Positions 36,267-45,514 of a DNA stretch of 64,000 nucleotides are shown one piece after another. The stretch is from Phytohabitans sp036906915. GTDB lineage: Bacteria; Actinomycetota; Actinomycetes; Mycobacteriales; Micromonosporaceae. Every line of letters starts with the position of its first letter. The first letter of the stretch is position 1. Position numbers and translations under genes: made by a program. The notes beneath the pieces were generated by a model, which did no database searches, was not told the DNA's origin, and saw only the letters and a list, made by a program, of their open reading frames with translations. The stretch lies in assembly GCF_036906915.1 (NCBI RefSeq), contig NZ_JBAKHX010000023.1, positions 33,315 to 97,314 of the forward strand, read 5' to 3'.

Positions 36267-38111
36267 GTGACCAGCACTGCCCGCGCCGCTCACTCCAACA
36301 CCGGCGAGGCCACCATCGAGACCTCGGCCAGCACCGCCAACGACACGGCACACGGCGCGCCGCCGAGACGCACCCGGCTCGCGGCGTGGGCCCGGCCGTA
36401 CGCGCCAGACGCGCTGGTCTGCCTGGTGTTCCTCGCGCTCGCGGGCTGGGTCACGCACGGGCTCTGGCCCGACCCCGGGAGCCGGGTCATGGCCCTCAAC
36501 CCCGAAGACCAGGTGCTGTACGAGTGGTTCCTGGCCGCCGACACCAAGTTCTTCTTCGGCGACCTGAGCCTGCTGACCGACCGGCTGAACGCCCCGGACG
36601 GCGTCAACCTGCTCGCCAACACCACAGTGATCGCGCTGGGCACGCTCTTCACACCAGTCACGTTGATCTTCGGCGTGCCCGTGACCTTCGCGCTCATCGC
36701 TGCCGGCAACCTGGCGGGCACCGCCGTCGCCTGGTACTTCCTCTACACCCGGGTGCTGGGCGCCCGGCGGTTCGCCGCGGCGGTCGGCGGCGGGCTGTGC
36801 GGCTTCGGGCCGGGCATCATCTCGCAGAACAACAGCCACCTCCACATGACCGCCCAGTGGCTGGTGCCGGTCATGGTCTGGCTAGTGGTCCGGATGGCAC
36901 GGGCGGCCGATCCGGAAGACGACATCGCGAGCCGGCGAAAGGTGATCACGTCGGGCCTATGGCTCGCGGTGACGGTCGCCGTCCAGGTCTTCATCGGCGA
37001 AGAGGTGCTCTTCCTGACGGCCTTCACCCTCGCGATCATGGCCATCGCGTACGCCTTCACGCGCCGCCAGTGGGCCAAGCGGGTGGCGCCCGGCTTCCTC
37101 CGCGGGCTCGGGGTGACCGCCGGCACCGCGGTCGTACTGCTGGCGTACCCGCTGTGGTTCCAGTTCGCCGGGCCGCAGAGCGTGCCCAACGGCGTGTTCA
37201 GCCCACACTACTTCTCGGCCGACCTGGCCAGTTGGACGGCCATTTCGCCGCTGTCCATCGCGGGCTCCGAGGCCTCGAAGAAGCTGTCGACGGGCGCGGC
37301 GGAATACAACACGTTCCTGGGCTGGCCGCTGCTGCTGGTCACCGTCGTTTACGTGGTCTGGCAGATCCGCCGGCCGCTGGTCATCGCGTGCACGGTCGCC
37401 GGTGTGCTGATGGCGTGGCTGTCGCTCGGGCCCGACATCGTGCTCAACGGCAAGCGCAGCGACATCCACGGTCCCTACTCGGTCCTGGTCGGGCTGCCCG
37501 TCGTCGACGGCGCGCTGCCCATGCGGTTCGCCTTGGCGCTGCTGCCGCTGGTCGCCACGGTGCTCGTGCTGGCGATCGACAAGGCGTTGCGTGATGCCTC
37601 CCGCACCACCCGCCTGGTGGTGCCAGGGGTGATCCTCGCCGCGCTGCTGCCGATCTTCCCGGCGCCGCTGCCCACGGCCGACCGTCCGGCGCTGCCGGAG
37701 TTCATCGCGGGCGGACACTGGCGCGAGTGCGTCCAGCCCGGTGGAGTGCTCGTGCCCGTGCCTCTGCCGACCCCGCCACAGCCGTGGGCGATGCGCTGGG
37801 CGGCGGCCGCAGACGCCGAGTTCGGCCTTCCCGAGGGCTTCTTCATCGGGCCGTACGGCTCGCGGGGCAAGGCGTCCATGGGCATCGCCAAGCGGCCGAC
37901 CTCACGGCTGCTGGAAAAGGTGGCCAAGGAGGGCGGCGTGCCCGCGATCGGCCCCGACCAGCTCCGCGAGGCCCGGGAAGACGTCGCGCACTGGGGCGCC
38001 TCGTGCGTCGTACTCGTCGACGCCCCCCACCGCGACGACCTGCGTGCCACGCTCGATGCCCTGTACGGGCCGGGCACGCAGGTCGCCGACGCCTGGATCT
38101 GGAAGGTCTAG
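36267..38111 (+). CDS. Large polytopic membrane protein, putative GT-C glycosyltransferase
   Basis: A 614-residue protein with about twelve transmembrane helices and an external C-terminal domain of about 110 residues. The first loop region contains ALNPEDQVLYEWFLAADTKF and the acidic GDLSLLTDRLNAP, resembling the acidic first loop of GT-C/ArnT-like sugar or lipid transferases. I do not recognise a specific family. GTG at 36267 starts the sequence TSTARAAHSNTG; no strong ribosome site is seen. It diverges from the tRNA-Leu gene with 90 bases between. Confidence 0.68.
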   Translation: MTSTARAAHSNTGEATIETSASTANDTAHGAPPRRTRLAAWARPYAPDALVCLVFLALAGWVTHGLWPDPGSRVMALNPEDQVLYEWFLAADTKFFFGDLSLLTDRLNAPDGVNLLANTTVIALGTLFTPVTLIFGVPVTFALIAAGNLAGTAVAWYFLYTRVLGARRFAAAVGGGLCGFGPGIISQNNSHLHMTAQWLVPVMVWLVVRMARAADPEDDIASRRKVITSGLWLAVTVAVQVFIGEEVLFLTAFTLAIMAIAYAFTRRQWAKRVAPGFLRGLGVTAGTAVVLLAYPLWFQFAGPQSVPNGVFSPHYFSADLASWTAISPLSIAGSEASKKLSTGAAEYNTFLGWPLLLVTVVYVVWQIRRPLVIACTVAGVLMAWLSLGPDIVLNGKRSDIHGPYSVLVGLPVVDGALPMRFALALLPLVATVLVLAIDKALRDASRTTRLVVPGVILAALLPIFPAPLPTADRPALPEFIAGGHWRECVQPGGVLVPVPLPTPPQPWAMRWAAAADAEFGLPEGFFIGPYGSRGKASMGIAKRPTSRLLEKVAKEGGVPAIGPDQLREAREDVAHWGASCVVLVDAPHRDDLRATLDALYGPGTQVADAWIWKV

Positions 38112-39430
38112 CCGGGCACCTTCGGGGTGACCTCGGTGAACTCCTCACGCGGGTCGTGGAGCTGCCCCAGCGCCACGACCTCGCGCTTGAGGAAGAACGC
38201 CAGCGTCCAGTCGATCACCACGCGCACCTTGCGGTTGAACGACGGGATCCGGCTCACGTGGTACGTCCGGTGCATGAACCAGGCGAGCGGACCGGTGAGC
38301 TTGATCCCGTACACCTGGGCGACGCCCTTGTGCAGGCCCAGGCTGGCGACGCTGCCGACGTGCTTGTGCTTGTACGGCGTCGGCGCCTTGCCCCGGATGA
38401 CGTCGCGGATGTTGTCGGCCAGGCGCACCGCCTGGCGTACCGCGTGCTGCGCGCTCGGCGAGCAGTAGGTGCCCGGCGGCCCGGTGAGATCGGGCACCGC
38501 AGCGCAGTCGCCCGCGCTCCAGGCACCGTCGAGCACCCGGTCACCGTCGACCACCTGGAGGGTGGGCAGGCAGGTGATCCGGCTGCGGGGGTCACGTGGC
38601 AGGTCGGTGTGGTCGAGCATCGGCGACGGCTTCACGCCCGCGGTCCACACGATCGTGTCGGCCGGGAAGCTGTCGCCGTCGGAGAGCTTCACCACACCGT
38701 CGACGCACGACTCCAGCCGGGTGTCGAGCCGGATGTCTAGCCCGCGCTTGATCAGCTGCTTCACGGTGTAGGCACCCATGTCGCGGTCGACCTCGGGCAG
38801 CACCCGCTGGGTCGCCTCGACGAGCACCCAGTGCATGTCGCCCTGCTCGAGCTCGGGGTAGTACTTGAGCGCGTCCCGAGCCATGTCTTCCATCTCGGCG
38901 AGCGCCTCGATGCCGGCGTATCCGCCGCCGACGAAGACGAACGTCAGCGCGCGTCGCCGGGTCTCCGTGTCTCGCGTGGCAGCGGCCACGTCGAGCCGGT
39001 CGAGCACGTGGTTGCGCAGGTAGATGGCCTCACCGATGGTCTTGAACCCGATGCCGTGCTCGCGCAGGCCGGGGATCGGGAGGGTGCGGGAGACCGAGCC
39101 GGGCGCCACCACGATGTGGTCGTACTCGATCTCGCGGGCCGGACCGATGATCGGCTGCACGGTCGCGACCTTGCGCGCGTGCTCGATCCGGGTGACCGCG
39201 CCGGACACGATGCGGCAGCGCCGCAGCTCGCGGCGCAACGGCACGACGGAGTGCCGTGGAGAGATGTTTCCCGCCGCCGCCTCCGGCAGGAACGGTTGGT
39301 ACGTCATGTGCGGCTGTGGATCGACGACCGTGACCTCGGCCTCGCGCCGGCGCACCTTGTCGGACAGCCGCAGGGCCGCGTAAAGCCCTACATGGCCGGC
39401 CCCCACCACAAGAATCCGCTGCGGTTTCAC
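38108..39430 (-). CDS. ndh: Type II NADH:quinone dehydrogenase
   Basis: A 440-residue single-subunit flavoenzyme passing electrons from NADH to menaquinone without pumping protons. The FAD site is ILVVGAGHVGLYAALRL, the NAD site FVGGGYAGIEALAEM, and the second FAD motif WSAGDCAAVPD. The C-terminal ~60 residues (FMHRTYHVSRIPSF, IDWTLAFFL) form the amphipathic membrane anchor. It converges with the preceding plus-strand gene, overlapping by four bases. Menaquinone from MqnB would be its acceptor. Confidence 0.9.
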   Translation of the reverse strand: MKPQRILVVGAGHVGLYAALRLSDKVRRREAEVTVVDPQPHMTYQPFLPEAAAGNISPRHSVVPLRRELRRCRIVSGAVTRIEHARKVATVQPIIGPAREIEYDHIVVAPGSVSRTLPIPGLREHGIGFKTIGEAIYLRNHVLDRLDVAAATRDTETRRRALTFVFVGGGYAGIEALAEMEDMARDALKYYPELEQGDMHWVLVEATQRVLPEVDRDMGAYTVKQLIKRGLDIRLDTRLESCVDGVVKLSDGDSFPADTIVWTAGVKPSPMLDHTDLPRDPRSRITCLPTLQVVDGDRVLDGAWSAGDCAAVPDLTGPPGTYCSPSAQHAVRQAVRLADNIRDVIRGKAPTPYKHKHVGSVASLGLHKGVAQVYGIKLTGPLAWFMHRTYHVSRIPSFNRKVRVVIDWTLAFFLKREVVALGQLHDPREEFTEVTPKVPG

Positions 39431-39508
39431 GGCCTCTATCTTCCTCCTGAGACCGCCCTCACACCCGATCGATCCGCACGGCTGTGACCCGGGCGACGCT
39501 CCCCGTGA

Positions 39509-40060
39509 TCAAGAGCGGCGCAGGAGCCAGGACAGGAGTGCCGAGGCGCCGACGGCGACCGCCAGGCCCGCGAGCGCCGCCAGGAGGAAGGGCCGGTCGC
39601 CGGCCCTGTCGACCCCGCCCAGGACGAGCACGGCCAGAACCGCTGAGGCGAGCGTCACGGCGAGCGCCCGGGAGATCCACCGGAAAAGCACCTCGGGCGC
39701 GACGATGGCGTCGTATGGCAGCGCGGACGCGAGCGCGGCGAGGCTGTGCGTCAGGTACAGGAAGGTGGCGAGACCCACCAGCCGCCACAGCTCGATCGGC
39801 TCGTCGTACCAGATCGTCGAGACGCCCCACCCGCCGACCGCGATGAGCACCGCGATCGTTACCCATGGGCTGCGCGGCAGCACCGCCGCCAGGCCCGCCT
39901 GGAGGGTCAGGATGCCGAGCATGTACCCGGTCAGCATCTCCGGCGAGAACGCGGTCACGAACGCCGCCATGGTGCAGCCGAGCAGCATGGCGCGCACCAG
40001 CATCGGGGCGAACGTGATGCGGCTGAAGAGCGTGAGGGCCTGCGTGATCGCCGCGTTCAC
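39509..40060 (-). CDS. Five- to six-helix membrane protein
   Basis: A 183-residue hydrophobic protein with about five transmembrane helices, ending in GASALLSWLLRRS. Its family is not recognised. GTG at 40060 has GGAAGG just ahead; a longer in-frame start begins in unlikely sequence. It is 85 bases downstream of the DUF58 gene on the same strand and may belong to that operon, with the NADH dehydrogenase gene 78 bases further on. Confidence 0.68.
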   Translation of the reverse strand: MNAAITQALTLFSRITFAPMLVRAMLLGCTMAAFVTAFSPEMLTGYMLGILTLQAGLAAVLPRSPWVTIAVLIAVGGWGVSTIWYDEPIELWRLVGLATFLYLTHSLAALASALPYDAIVAPEVLFRWISRALAVTLASAVLAVLVLGGVDRAGDRPFLLAALAGLAVAVGASALLSWLLRRS

Positions 40061-40145
40061 CGAGCCTTCCTTTCGGTTGCGACTACGGGGCTCGCAGGCG
40101 GACATCCTCGCTCGGCTCCAGGCCGCCGAAGCTCACTCCTCGCGC

Positions 40146-41513
40146 TCACCGGAGCACCGCCTTCGGCGCGGAGGCCAGCCGGGCGACGTCACGGAGCACG
40201 AGGTCGAGGCTGCCCGCCCCGGCCCAGGGCACCACCGGCACCCCGTGCTCGCGAAGCTGACCGATCGTGTTGTCGCGCTCCAGCCGCCACAGTCCGTACG
40301 CCACGTCGGTCCAGGAGCTACGCCGCGACGGCATCGCCCCGGTGGGCAGGGTGTCGACCGCGACGACGAAGCGACCGGCGCGTGCCAGACGGGCGAGCAT
40401 GGCCGCCGACCGCCCGTCGACCAGCGGGGTCAGCACCACGACGAGCGCGTTCGAGGAGAGCAGGTGCGGGCCGAAGACCTGGTCGTACGGCTCGTACGGC
40501 GACGGCTCGGCGCGCACGTCGAGCAGCCACTCCAGCACGGTCAGGTACTGCCGGCGGCCGGTGGCGGGGCGCAGCCGCCGAGCGGACGTGCCGTACTCCA
40601 GCAGCGAGACCCGGTCGCCGCGGTGCAGGTAGTGCTCGGAGATCGCGGCAGCCGCCCGGACGGTCGTGTCGAGCACCGACGCGCTGCCAGCGATGCCGCC
40701 TGAGCGCCCGGCCTCGGCGAGCACGTCGAGCAGCAGCACGACCTCGGCGTCGCGGTCGGACAGGGTGGCCGCCACGTGCAGCTGCCGGGCGCGCAGCGAC
40801 ACGCGCCAGTCGATGCGGCGCAGCCGATCACCGGGGGCGAAGACGCGTACCCCGGCCAGTTCGCCGCCCTCCCCCGGGCGCCGCGACCGGTGGCCGCCCA
40901 CGAGCCCCGCCGCGCGGGGCATCGCCTCGTCGGCATCGAAGGGCTCGGTGACCGGGTACACCTTGACGTCGTACGGATCGGCCACCGACGGCCGGCTCGC
41001 CAGCAGCCCGTCGCAGGCCACCGCCTGCGCGACCGCCGGGCCGAGCCGGTGGCGACCCCAGCGCACCGCCGGGCCCTCCAGCTCGATGTCGTCGACGCCG
41101 TCGCTGGCCAGGGTGCGCACGTACGGGCGGTCGGCCCGCTCGATCCGCAGCCAGCGCGGCGTCTGCGCGCGGACCACCACGACGTCGTACGCCACCGGCG
41201 TCGGGTTGCCGACGATGACCGCGGCAGACACGTCGTCGCCCTCGGCAAGCTGGGTGTCGTCGGCTCCGATCGCGATTCGGGGTCGCTCGCCGGGCCGGCG
41301 GCGTAGCGCGAAGGCGGTGCCCAGCGCGAACGGGATCGCCAGGACGACCAGGTCGACGCGGCCCAGCACCACTCCGGCGATCAACAGCAGGCCGGTGAGC
41401 AGCACCGCCCGTCCGAGCGCCTTGGTGGGCACCCAGTCGGGGCCGATGGGTCCGGCGTCGACGGCGACGTCTTCGACCACCGGCACTGCGGACCGGAGAG
41501 CGGTCACACTCAT
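40146..41513 (-). CDS. DUF58-domain protein
   Basis: A 455-residue protein with two N-terminal transmembrane helices (about residues 35-70) and a large domain containing the DUF58 core RRIDWRVSLRARQLHVAAT and downstream VVLLLDVLAEAGRSGG, a vWA-like metal-site segment. DUF58 proteins act with MoxR ATPases in envelope assembly or stress. ATG at 41513 lies inside the last codons of the moxR gene; sequence upstream in this frame belongs to moxR in another frame. Fits the conserved moxR-DUF58 pair. Confidence 0.88.
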   Translation of the reverse strand: MSVTALRSAVPVVEDVAVDAGPIGPDWVPTKALGRAVLLTGLLLIAGVVLGRVDLVVLAIPFALGTAFALRRRPGERPRIAIGADDTQLAEGDDVSAAVIVGNPTPVAYDVVVVRAQTPRWLRIERADRPYVRTLASDGVDDIELEGPAVRWGRHRLGPAVAQAVACDGLLASRPSVADPYDVKVYPVTEPFDADEAMPRAAGLVGGHRSRRPGEGGELAGVRVFAPGDRLRRIDWRVSLRARQLHVAATLSDRDAEVVLLLDVLAEAGRSGGIAGSASVLDTTVRAAAAISEHYLHRGDRVSLLEYGTSARRLRPATGRRQYLTVLEWLLDVRAEPSPYEPYDQVFGPHLLSSNALVVVLTPLVDGRSAAMLARLARAGRFVVAVDTLPTGAMPSRRSSWTDVAYGLWRLERDNTIGQLREHGVPVVPWAGAGSLDLVLRDVARLASAPKAVLR

Positions 41514-42586
41514 GCGGGTGGCGGCCCGTCGCGGTGACCGACTTCGAGCGGCTGGGTGACCCGGTTGCCGCGCGGCGACGGGGGCGTGCCGTAGCCACCG
41601 CCCGCGTACGTGGGCATGGCACCGCTGGCTGGTGCGGACACCTTCTCCAGCACCTCGGCCACCACGAAGGACGGGTCGACCCGGCGCAACCACATCTCCG
41701 GCCGCAGGGTGATCCGGTGCGCCAGCGCGGGCGCGGCGACGTCTTTGACGTCTTCCGGGATCACGTAGTCGCGCCCGGCGAGGGCGGCACGCGCCCGGGA
41801 GAGCAGCAGCAGCGCGAGCGAGCCGCGCGGCGACGCGCCGACCAGCACCGAGGCGTGGTCGCGGGTGGCTGCGGTCAGCTCGACGATGTAGCGCCCGATG
41901 GAGTCTTCGACGGCGATGTTCTCCAAGGCCGCCTGCATGCCGCGGAGGGTGCCGGGATCGACCACGGGCGCCAGGTCGGCCTCTTCCTGGCGCCGGGACA
42001 TCCGGCGGCGGAGAACCTCCCACTCCTCCTCCTGGTTCGGATACCCGAACGAGACGCGCAGCATGAACCGGTCGAGCTGGGCCTCGGGTAGCGGGTACGT
42101 GCCCTCGTACTCGATCGGGTTGGCTGTGGCGAGCACGTGGAAGGGTGCGTCGAGCCGGTACGTCACGCCTTCGACCGAGACCTGCTTCTCCTGCATGGCT
42201 TCGAGCAGGGCGGCCTGGGTCTTCGGCGGCGTCCTGTTGATCTCGTCGGCCAGCAGCAGGTTGGTGAAGATCGGGCCGGCCCGGAACGTGAAGTCGGCGC
42301 TGCGCTGGTCGTACAGGAACGAGCCGGTGACGTCGGCGGGCAGCAGGTCAGGGGTGAACTGGAGCCGCCGGAAGTCCAGCCCGAGAGCCTGCGCGAACGA
42401 CCGCGCGGTCAGCGTCTTGCCGAGACCCGGCAGGTCTTCGAGCAGTACGTGGCCGCCGGCGAGGATGCCGGACAGCACCAACTCCAGCGCGCCGCGCTTG
42501 CCGACCACGACAGTGCCTACCTTGTCGAGGACGGCATGAGCGAGGCGGCCTACCTCGTAGACCGGTACCGGTTCGACGTCCTTCAT
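41510..42586 (-). CDS. MoxR-type AAA+ ATPase
   Basis: A 358-residue AAA+ protein with Walker A LLEDLPGLGKT, Walker B NLLLADEINRTPPKTQ, sensor-1 VLATANPIEYEGTYPLPEAQ and Arg finger QLDRFMLRV. MoxR ATPases act as chaperones for vWA/DUF58 partners, here encoded next. The last ~35 residues are a low-complexity tail. ATG at 42586 overlaps the TGA of the gene before it (ATGA). Confidence 0.92.
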   Translation of the reverse strand: MKDVEPVPVYEVGRLAHAVLDKVGTVVVGKRGALELVLSGILAGGHVLLEDLPGLGKTLTARSFAQALGLDFRRLQFTPDLLPADVTGSFLYDQRSADFTFRAGPIFTNLLLADEINRTPPKTQAALLEAMQEKQVSVEGVTYRLDAPFHVLATANPIEYEGTYPLPEAQLDRFMLRVSFGYPNQEEEWEVLRRRMSRRQEEADLAPVVDPGTLRGMQAALENIAVEDSIGRYIVELTAATRDHASVLVGASPRGSLALLLLSRARAALAGRDYVIPEDVKDVAAPALAHRITLRPEMWLRRVDPSFVVAEVLEKVSAPASGAMPTYAGGGYGTPPSPRGNRVTQPLEVGHRDGPPPA

Positions 42587-43173
42587 AGTTTCTCCAGGTG
42601 CGAGACGATTGCCGTCAGGTCGCGGGGATGGGGGGTGCGCTTGGGCGACTTGGTGAGCAGCGTCCATAGTGGATCACCGAGCAGTGCCCGCGCGCGCGTT
42701 GGGTCGCTGGCGGTCGTGAAGCCGTGCCGTTGCCGGAGCCGCTCGTCGACGATCTGCGCCAGCTTGGGCTGCGGCGAACGGATGAACCGGTCCGGCTCGC
42801 GGTCGGCCCAGGCGAGCCGGTTTTCCCACCGGCGCACCGCGGCGTTCAGCCCGTCTTCGCTGGCCGCCCAGTTGTAGTTGCCATCCTCCTCGCCGGATGG
42901 CCGGCGTGCGTACACCTTGATGGCCGGCGGCGGCGCGACCAGCGCGACCGCGCGTCGCAGGACGAGCAGGGCCATGAACGTCGCGACCGCGAGCGGGATC
43001 GACAAGCTGTATCCGAACAGCCGGAACGCGAAGACCGCGACCGCCGCGAGCCCAGTTGCCACGAACGCGGTGCGGACCCACCAGCCGAGGCCGCTGATCT
43101 CGCGTTCCTGTTTCGGCGGTCGCTCGTCGTCGTGGCGGAGCAGGTCGTCGATGCTGGTGCTGGCGTCACTCAT
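42583..43173 (-). CDS. Membrane protein of the DUF4129-moxR-DUF58 operon
   Basis: A 196-residue protein with two transmembrane helices (about 35-75, FVATGLAAVAVFAFRLFG and IPLAVATFMALLVL) and a C-terminal cytoplasmic part bearing RWENRLAWADREPDRF and RQRHGFTTASDPTRARALLG. I do not recognise a named family. It always appears bound to the moxR operon here: four-base overlap with moxR downstream and eight-base overlap with the DUF4129 gene upstream, so all four are translated together. Confidence 0.8.
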   Translation of the reverse strand: MSDASTSIDDLLRHDDERPPKQEREISGLGWWVRTAFVATGLAAVAVFAFRLFGYSLSIPLAVATFMALLVLRRAVALVAPPPAIKVYARRPSGEEDGNYNWAASEDGLNAAVRRWENRLAWADREPDRFIRSPQPKLAQIVDERLRQRHGFTTASDPTRARALLGDPLWTLLTKSPKRTPHPRDLTAIVSHLEKL

Positions 43174-43867
43174 GGGTGGCTCCCGCGGTCAGCTCGGCGC
43201 GCAGCCGCTGAAGCGCCTCGCGGGCCTGGGTGCGCATCCGCTCGTCGACGGTGTGCGTGGCGTACCGGGCCTCCCGGTACACGTCGGCGAAGTGTGCCAG
43301 CACGTCGGCGCTGATGTGGTGGCCGGCGAGCAGCCGGGTGACCAGGTCGGTGGGCGTGTCGGTGGGCTGCCGCGGGGTGCCCGCGGCACCGGCTGCCTGC
43401 TCCAGCCGCAGCCAGCAGGCGATGACCGCCCGGCGCGGGTCGCTGTCGGCGTCAGAGAGGTCGACCAGACCGGCATCGAGCGCCGCGACGACGTCTTGGG
43501 CGCTGGTTTGACCGGGCCGCTCCCGGCGCGCGGGCATCGCGCGCATGCGGCGCTTCTTCACCAGGTCGCGGGCCAGTACCCAGACCATCATGCCGATGAG
43601 TACGGCCAGGAGCAGGATGCCGATGACCACGACGACCTTGACGAGCCAGGGCGGCACGGAGACGGACGGTGCCTGGCCGAGCGGGTCTGCCGTTTCGGTG
43701 CGGTCGACCTGGATGCGTTCGGGCTCGGGCAGCGACGGCGCCGGACCGGCCGGCGACTCGACCCTGCCCAATCGCACCGAGGAATGGGCAGCCGCCAGCG
43801 CGGCCAGCGTGAGCAAAACGGCGACTCCGGCCAGGGGCCACCATTTTCGCAAGAACCCGAAAACCAT
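43166..43867 (-). CDS. DUF4129-domain membrane protein
   Basis: A 233-residue protein: two transmembrane helices (residues about 8-28 and 74-98), an external Pro-rich linker between them, and a C-terminal domain with AVIACWLRLEQAAGAAG and LARHF-like AHFADVYREARYAT, the DUF4129 core that often sits at the end of transglutaminase-type membrane proteins. Here it is a separate gene without a transglutaminase partner. It begins the operon DUF4129-membrane protein-moxR-DUF58. A short A/T-rich stretch upstream (about 43850-43910) probably contains the promoter. Confidence 0.86.
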   Translation of the reverse strand: MVFGFLRKWWPLAGVAVLLTLAALAAAHSSVRLGRVESPAGPAPSLPEPERIQVDRTETADPLGQAPSVSVPPWLVKVVVVIGILLLAVLIGMMVWVLARDLVKKRRMRAMPARRERPGQTSAQDVVAALDAGLVDLSDADSDPRRAVIACWLRLEQAAGAAGTPRQPTDTPTDLVTRLLAGHHISADVLAHFADVYREARYATHTVDERMRTQAREALQRLRAELTAGATHE

Positions 43868-43927
43868 TTTTGGCGTTTTGTCCGAAATGTCAGGCTAGCA
43901 GATGCACCACTAACCGTACCGGCACCT

Positions 43928-44677
43928 TCAGTCGATCCCCGCTAGTAACTTCGCTTCAGCGAACACCTCGTCCAGCATCGCGGGTGTGAGCCTTCCGGTA
44001 AAGGTGTTCTGCTGACTGACGTGGTAACAACCCATCACAGTTGGTGTTTGCTCGCCCGTCCAGCGCACGCCGTGCCCGAATGGGGGACGCGGCACCGGTG
44101 ACCGGACGCCGTACACGGCGGTCATCGCCGGCCACCACGCCGACCAGGCGAACGCGCCCAGCGCCACCACCACCCGCAGCGCTGGCTTGATCAGTTCAAG
44201 CTCGCGGTGCAACCACGGCGCGCAGGTGTCGCGCTCCGCCGGCGTGGGCTTGTTGTCTGGTGGCGCGCAGCGCACCGCCGCGAAAATCCGCGTGTCGCGC
44301 AGCGCCAAGCCGTCGTCGCGCCACACGCTCGTCGGCTGGTTGGCAAGACCGGCCCGGTGCAGCGCGGCGAAGAGCACGTCGCCGGAGCGGTCACCGGTGA
44401 AGATGCGGCCGGTGCGGTTGCCACCGTGTGCCGCCGGCGCGAGCCCCAGAATCGCAAGCCGCGCGTCGGCCACGCCCAACCCGGGCACCGGCCGCGCCCA
44501 GTACTCCTGGTCGCGGAACGAGGCCCGCTTGACCCGCCCGACCTCCTCCCGCCATGCGACCAGCCGGGGGCAGGCGAAACAACAGGCAATGGCACCGTCG
44601 AGGTCGGGCAGGTCAACCGCCTGCTCGGCGCGGGCGGCCACTTCTTCAGCGGTACGCGGATCAGCGGAGCTTGGCAC
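43928..44677 (-). CDS. udgB: Uracil-DNA glycosylase, UdgB-like (family 5)
   Basis: DNA-repair glycosylase with the family 5 signature GLAPAAHGGNRTGRIFTGD and the C-terminal catalytic-loop HVSQQNTFTGRL. Four cysteines (CFAC, RCAPP, TCAPW) are placed for the 4Fe-4S cluster of UdgB/UdgA. It removes uracil and other deaminated bases, useful in high-GC DNA. The start is uncertain: GTG 44677 overlaps the end of the dienelactone hydrolase gene by 17 bases; GTG 44641 is possible. The ORF extends far upstream in the other gene. Confidence 0.87.
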   Translation of the reverse strand: MPSSADPRTAEEVAARAEQAVDLPDLDGAIACCFACPRLVAWREEVGRVKRASFRDQEYWARPVPGLGVADARLAILGLAPAAHGGNRTGRIFTGDRSGDVLFAALHRAGLANQPTSVWRDDGLALRDTRIFAAVRCAPPDNKPTPAERDTCAPWLHRELELIKPALRVVVALGAFAWSAWWPAMTAVYGVRSPVPRPPFGHGVRWTGEQTPTVMGCYHVSQQNTFTGRLTPAMLDEVFAEAKLLAGID

Positions 44678-45353
44678 GGAAGTGAACGAGGGTGCGGGCC
44701 CAAGCGCTGGCGGCCGCATCCCGATCGAAGACCTCGGGGCGGTCGTCGTTGAAGAACGCGTGCTTGGTGCCGGGGTAGTCATAGAGGACACACGTGCCGC
44801 CGGCCGCCTCGATCGAGCGCCGGGCGACCTGCACGCCCTCGTGAGACGACGTGCCGTCCGCCTCGGAGCAGTGGATCACCGCCGACTTGCCGGCGTATCC
44901 GGTCCACTCCGGACGCATGCGCTCCCAGGGCAGCTTCGGGTAGAAGCCGACCGCCGCCACGACCTGGTCGGACAGCGTCGCCGACCACAGCGCCAGGCTG
45001 CCGCCCGCGCAGAACCCGACGGAGCCGACCTTGCCGGTGACCTCCGGCCGCTCGGCCAGGTATGCGGCGGCACCGGCGATGTCTTTGGCCGCCTGGTCCA
45101 TCGCGAGGCCCATGAGCAGCTTGCCCGCCTCGTCCGGCTCGGTCGTGTGCAGACCGTGGTAGAGGTCAGGAGCGAGCGCCACGAACCCAGCGTCGGCGAA
45201 CCGGTCGGCGAGCGCCTTGATGTGGGGCACGAGGCCCCAGTACTCCTGGATCACGACGACGGCCGGGACCGTCTGGTCGCTACCCGAGGACGGAACGGCA
45301 AGGTAGCCCTCGCTGGTTCCTCCGTTGCTGCGATAGCTAACCATTTCCCCCAT
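44661..45353 (-). CDS. Dienelactone hydrolase family protein
   Basis: A 230-residue alpha/beta hydrolase. The nucleophile Cys is in VGSVGFCAGGSLALW, Asp in IHCSEADGTSSHEG and His in YPGTKHAFFNDDRP. Members hydrolyse dienelactones in chlorocatechol breakdown, but most actinobacterial copies have unknown ester or lactone substrates. The upstream 160 bases hold no gene. Overlaps the UdgB reading frame at its 3' end. Confidence 0.88.
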   Translation of the reverse strand: MGEMVSYRSNGGTSEGYLAVPSSGSDQTVPAVVVIQEYWGLVPHIKALADRFADAGFVALAPDLYHGLHTTEPDEAGKLLMGLAMDQAAKDIAGAAAYLAERPEVTGKVGSVGFCAGGSLALWSATLSDQVVAAVGFYPKLPWERMRPEWTGYAGKSAVIHCSEADGTSSHEGVQVARRSIEAAGGTCVLYDYPGTKHAFFNDDRPEVFDRDAAASAWARTLVHFRAKLR

Positions 45354-45514
45354 ATGCCGTCCTCCTGTCGGTCAGTCATCGTTGGCTGGTCGCACAGTGG
45401 CGTCGTTGCGTGCGGGTAGCGTGTCACGCCGTCACGCGGGGGGAAAGCAGACGACGGCGTGGCGTACACCTCGTTGTCGCCTGGTGTACGCTGCGCCGCC
45501 GTTTTTGCGGTATA

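Noticed and set aside
44641..44791. UdgB starting at the far upstream ATG (44791)
   Set aside because: That start lies deep inside the dienelactone hydrolase gene, and the extra residues are Ser/Thr/Pro filler.
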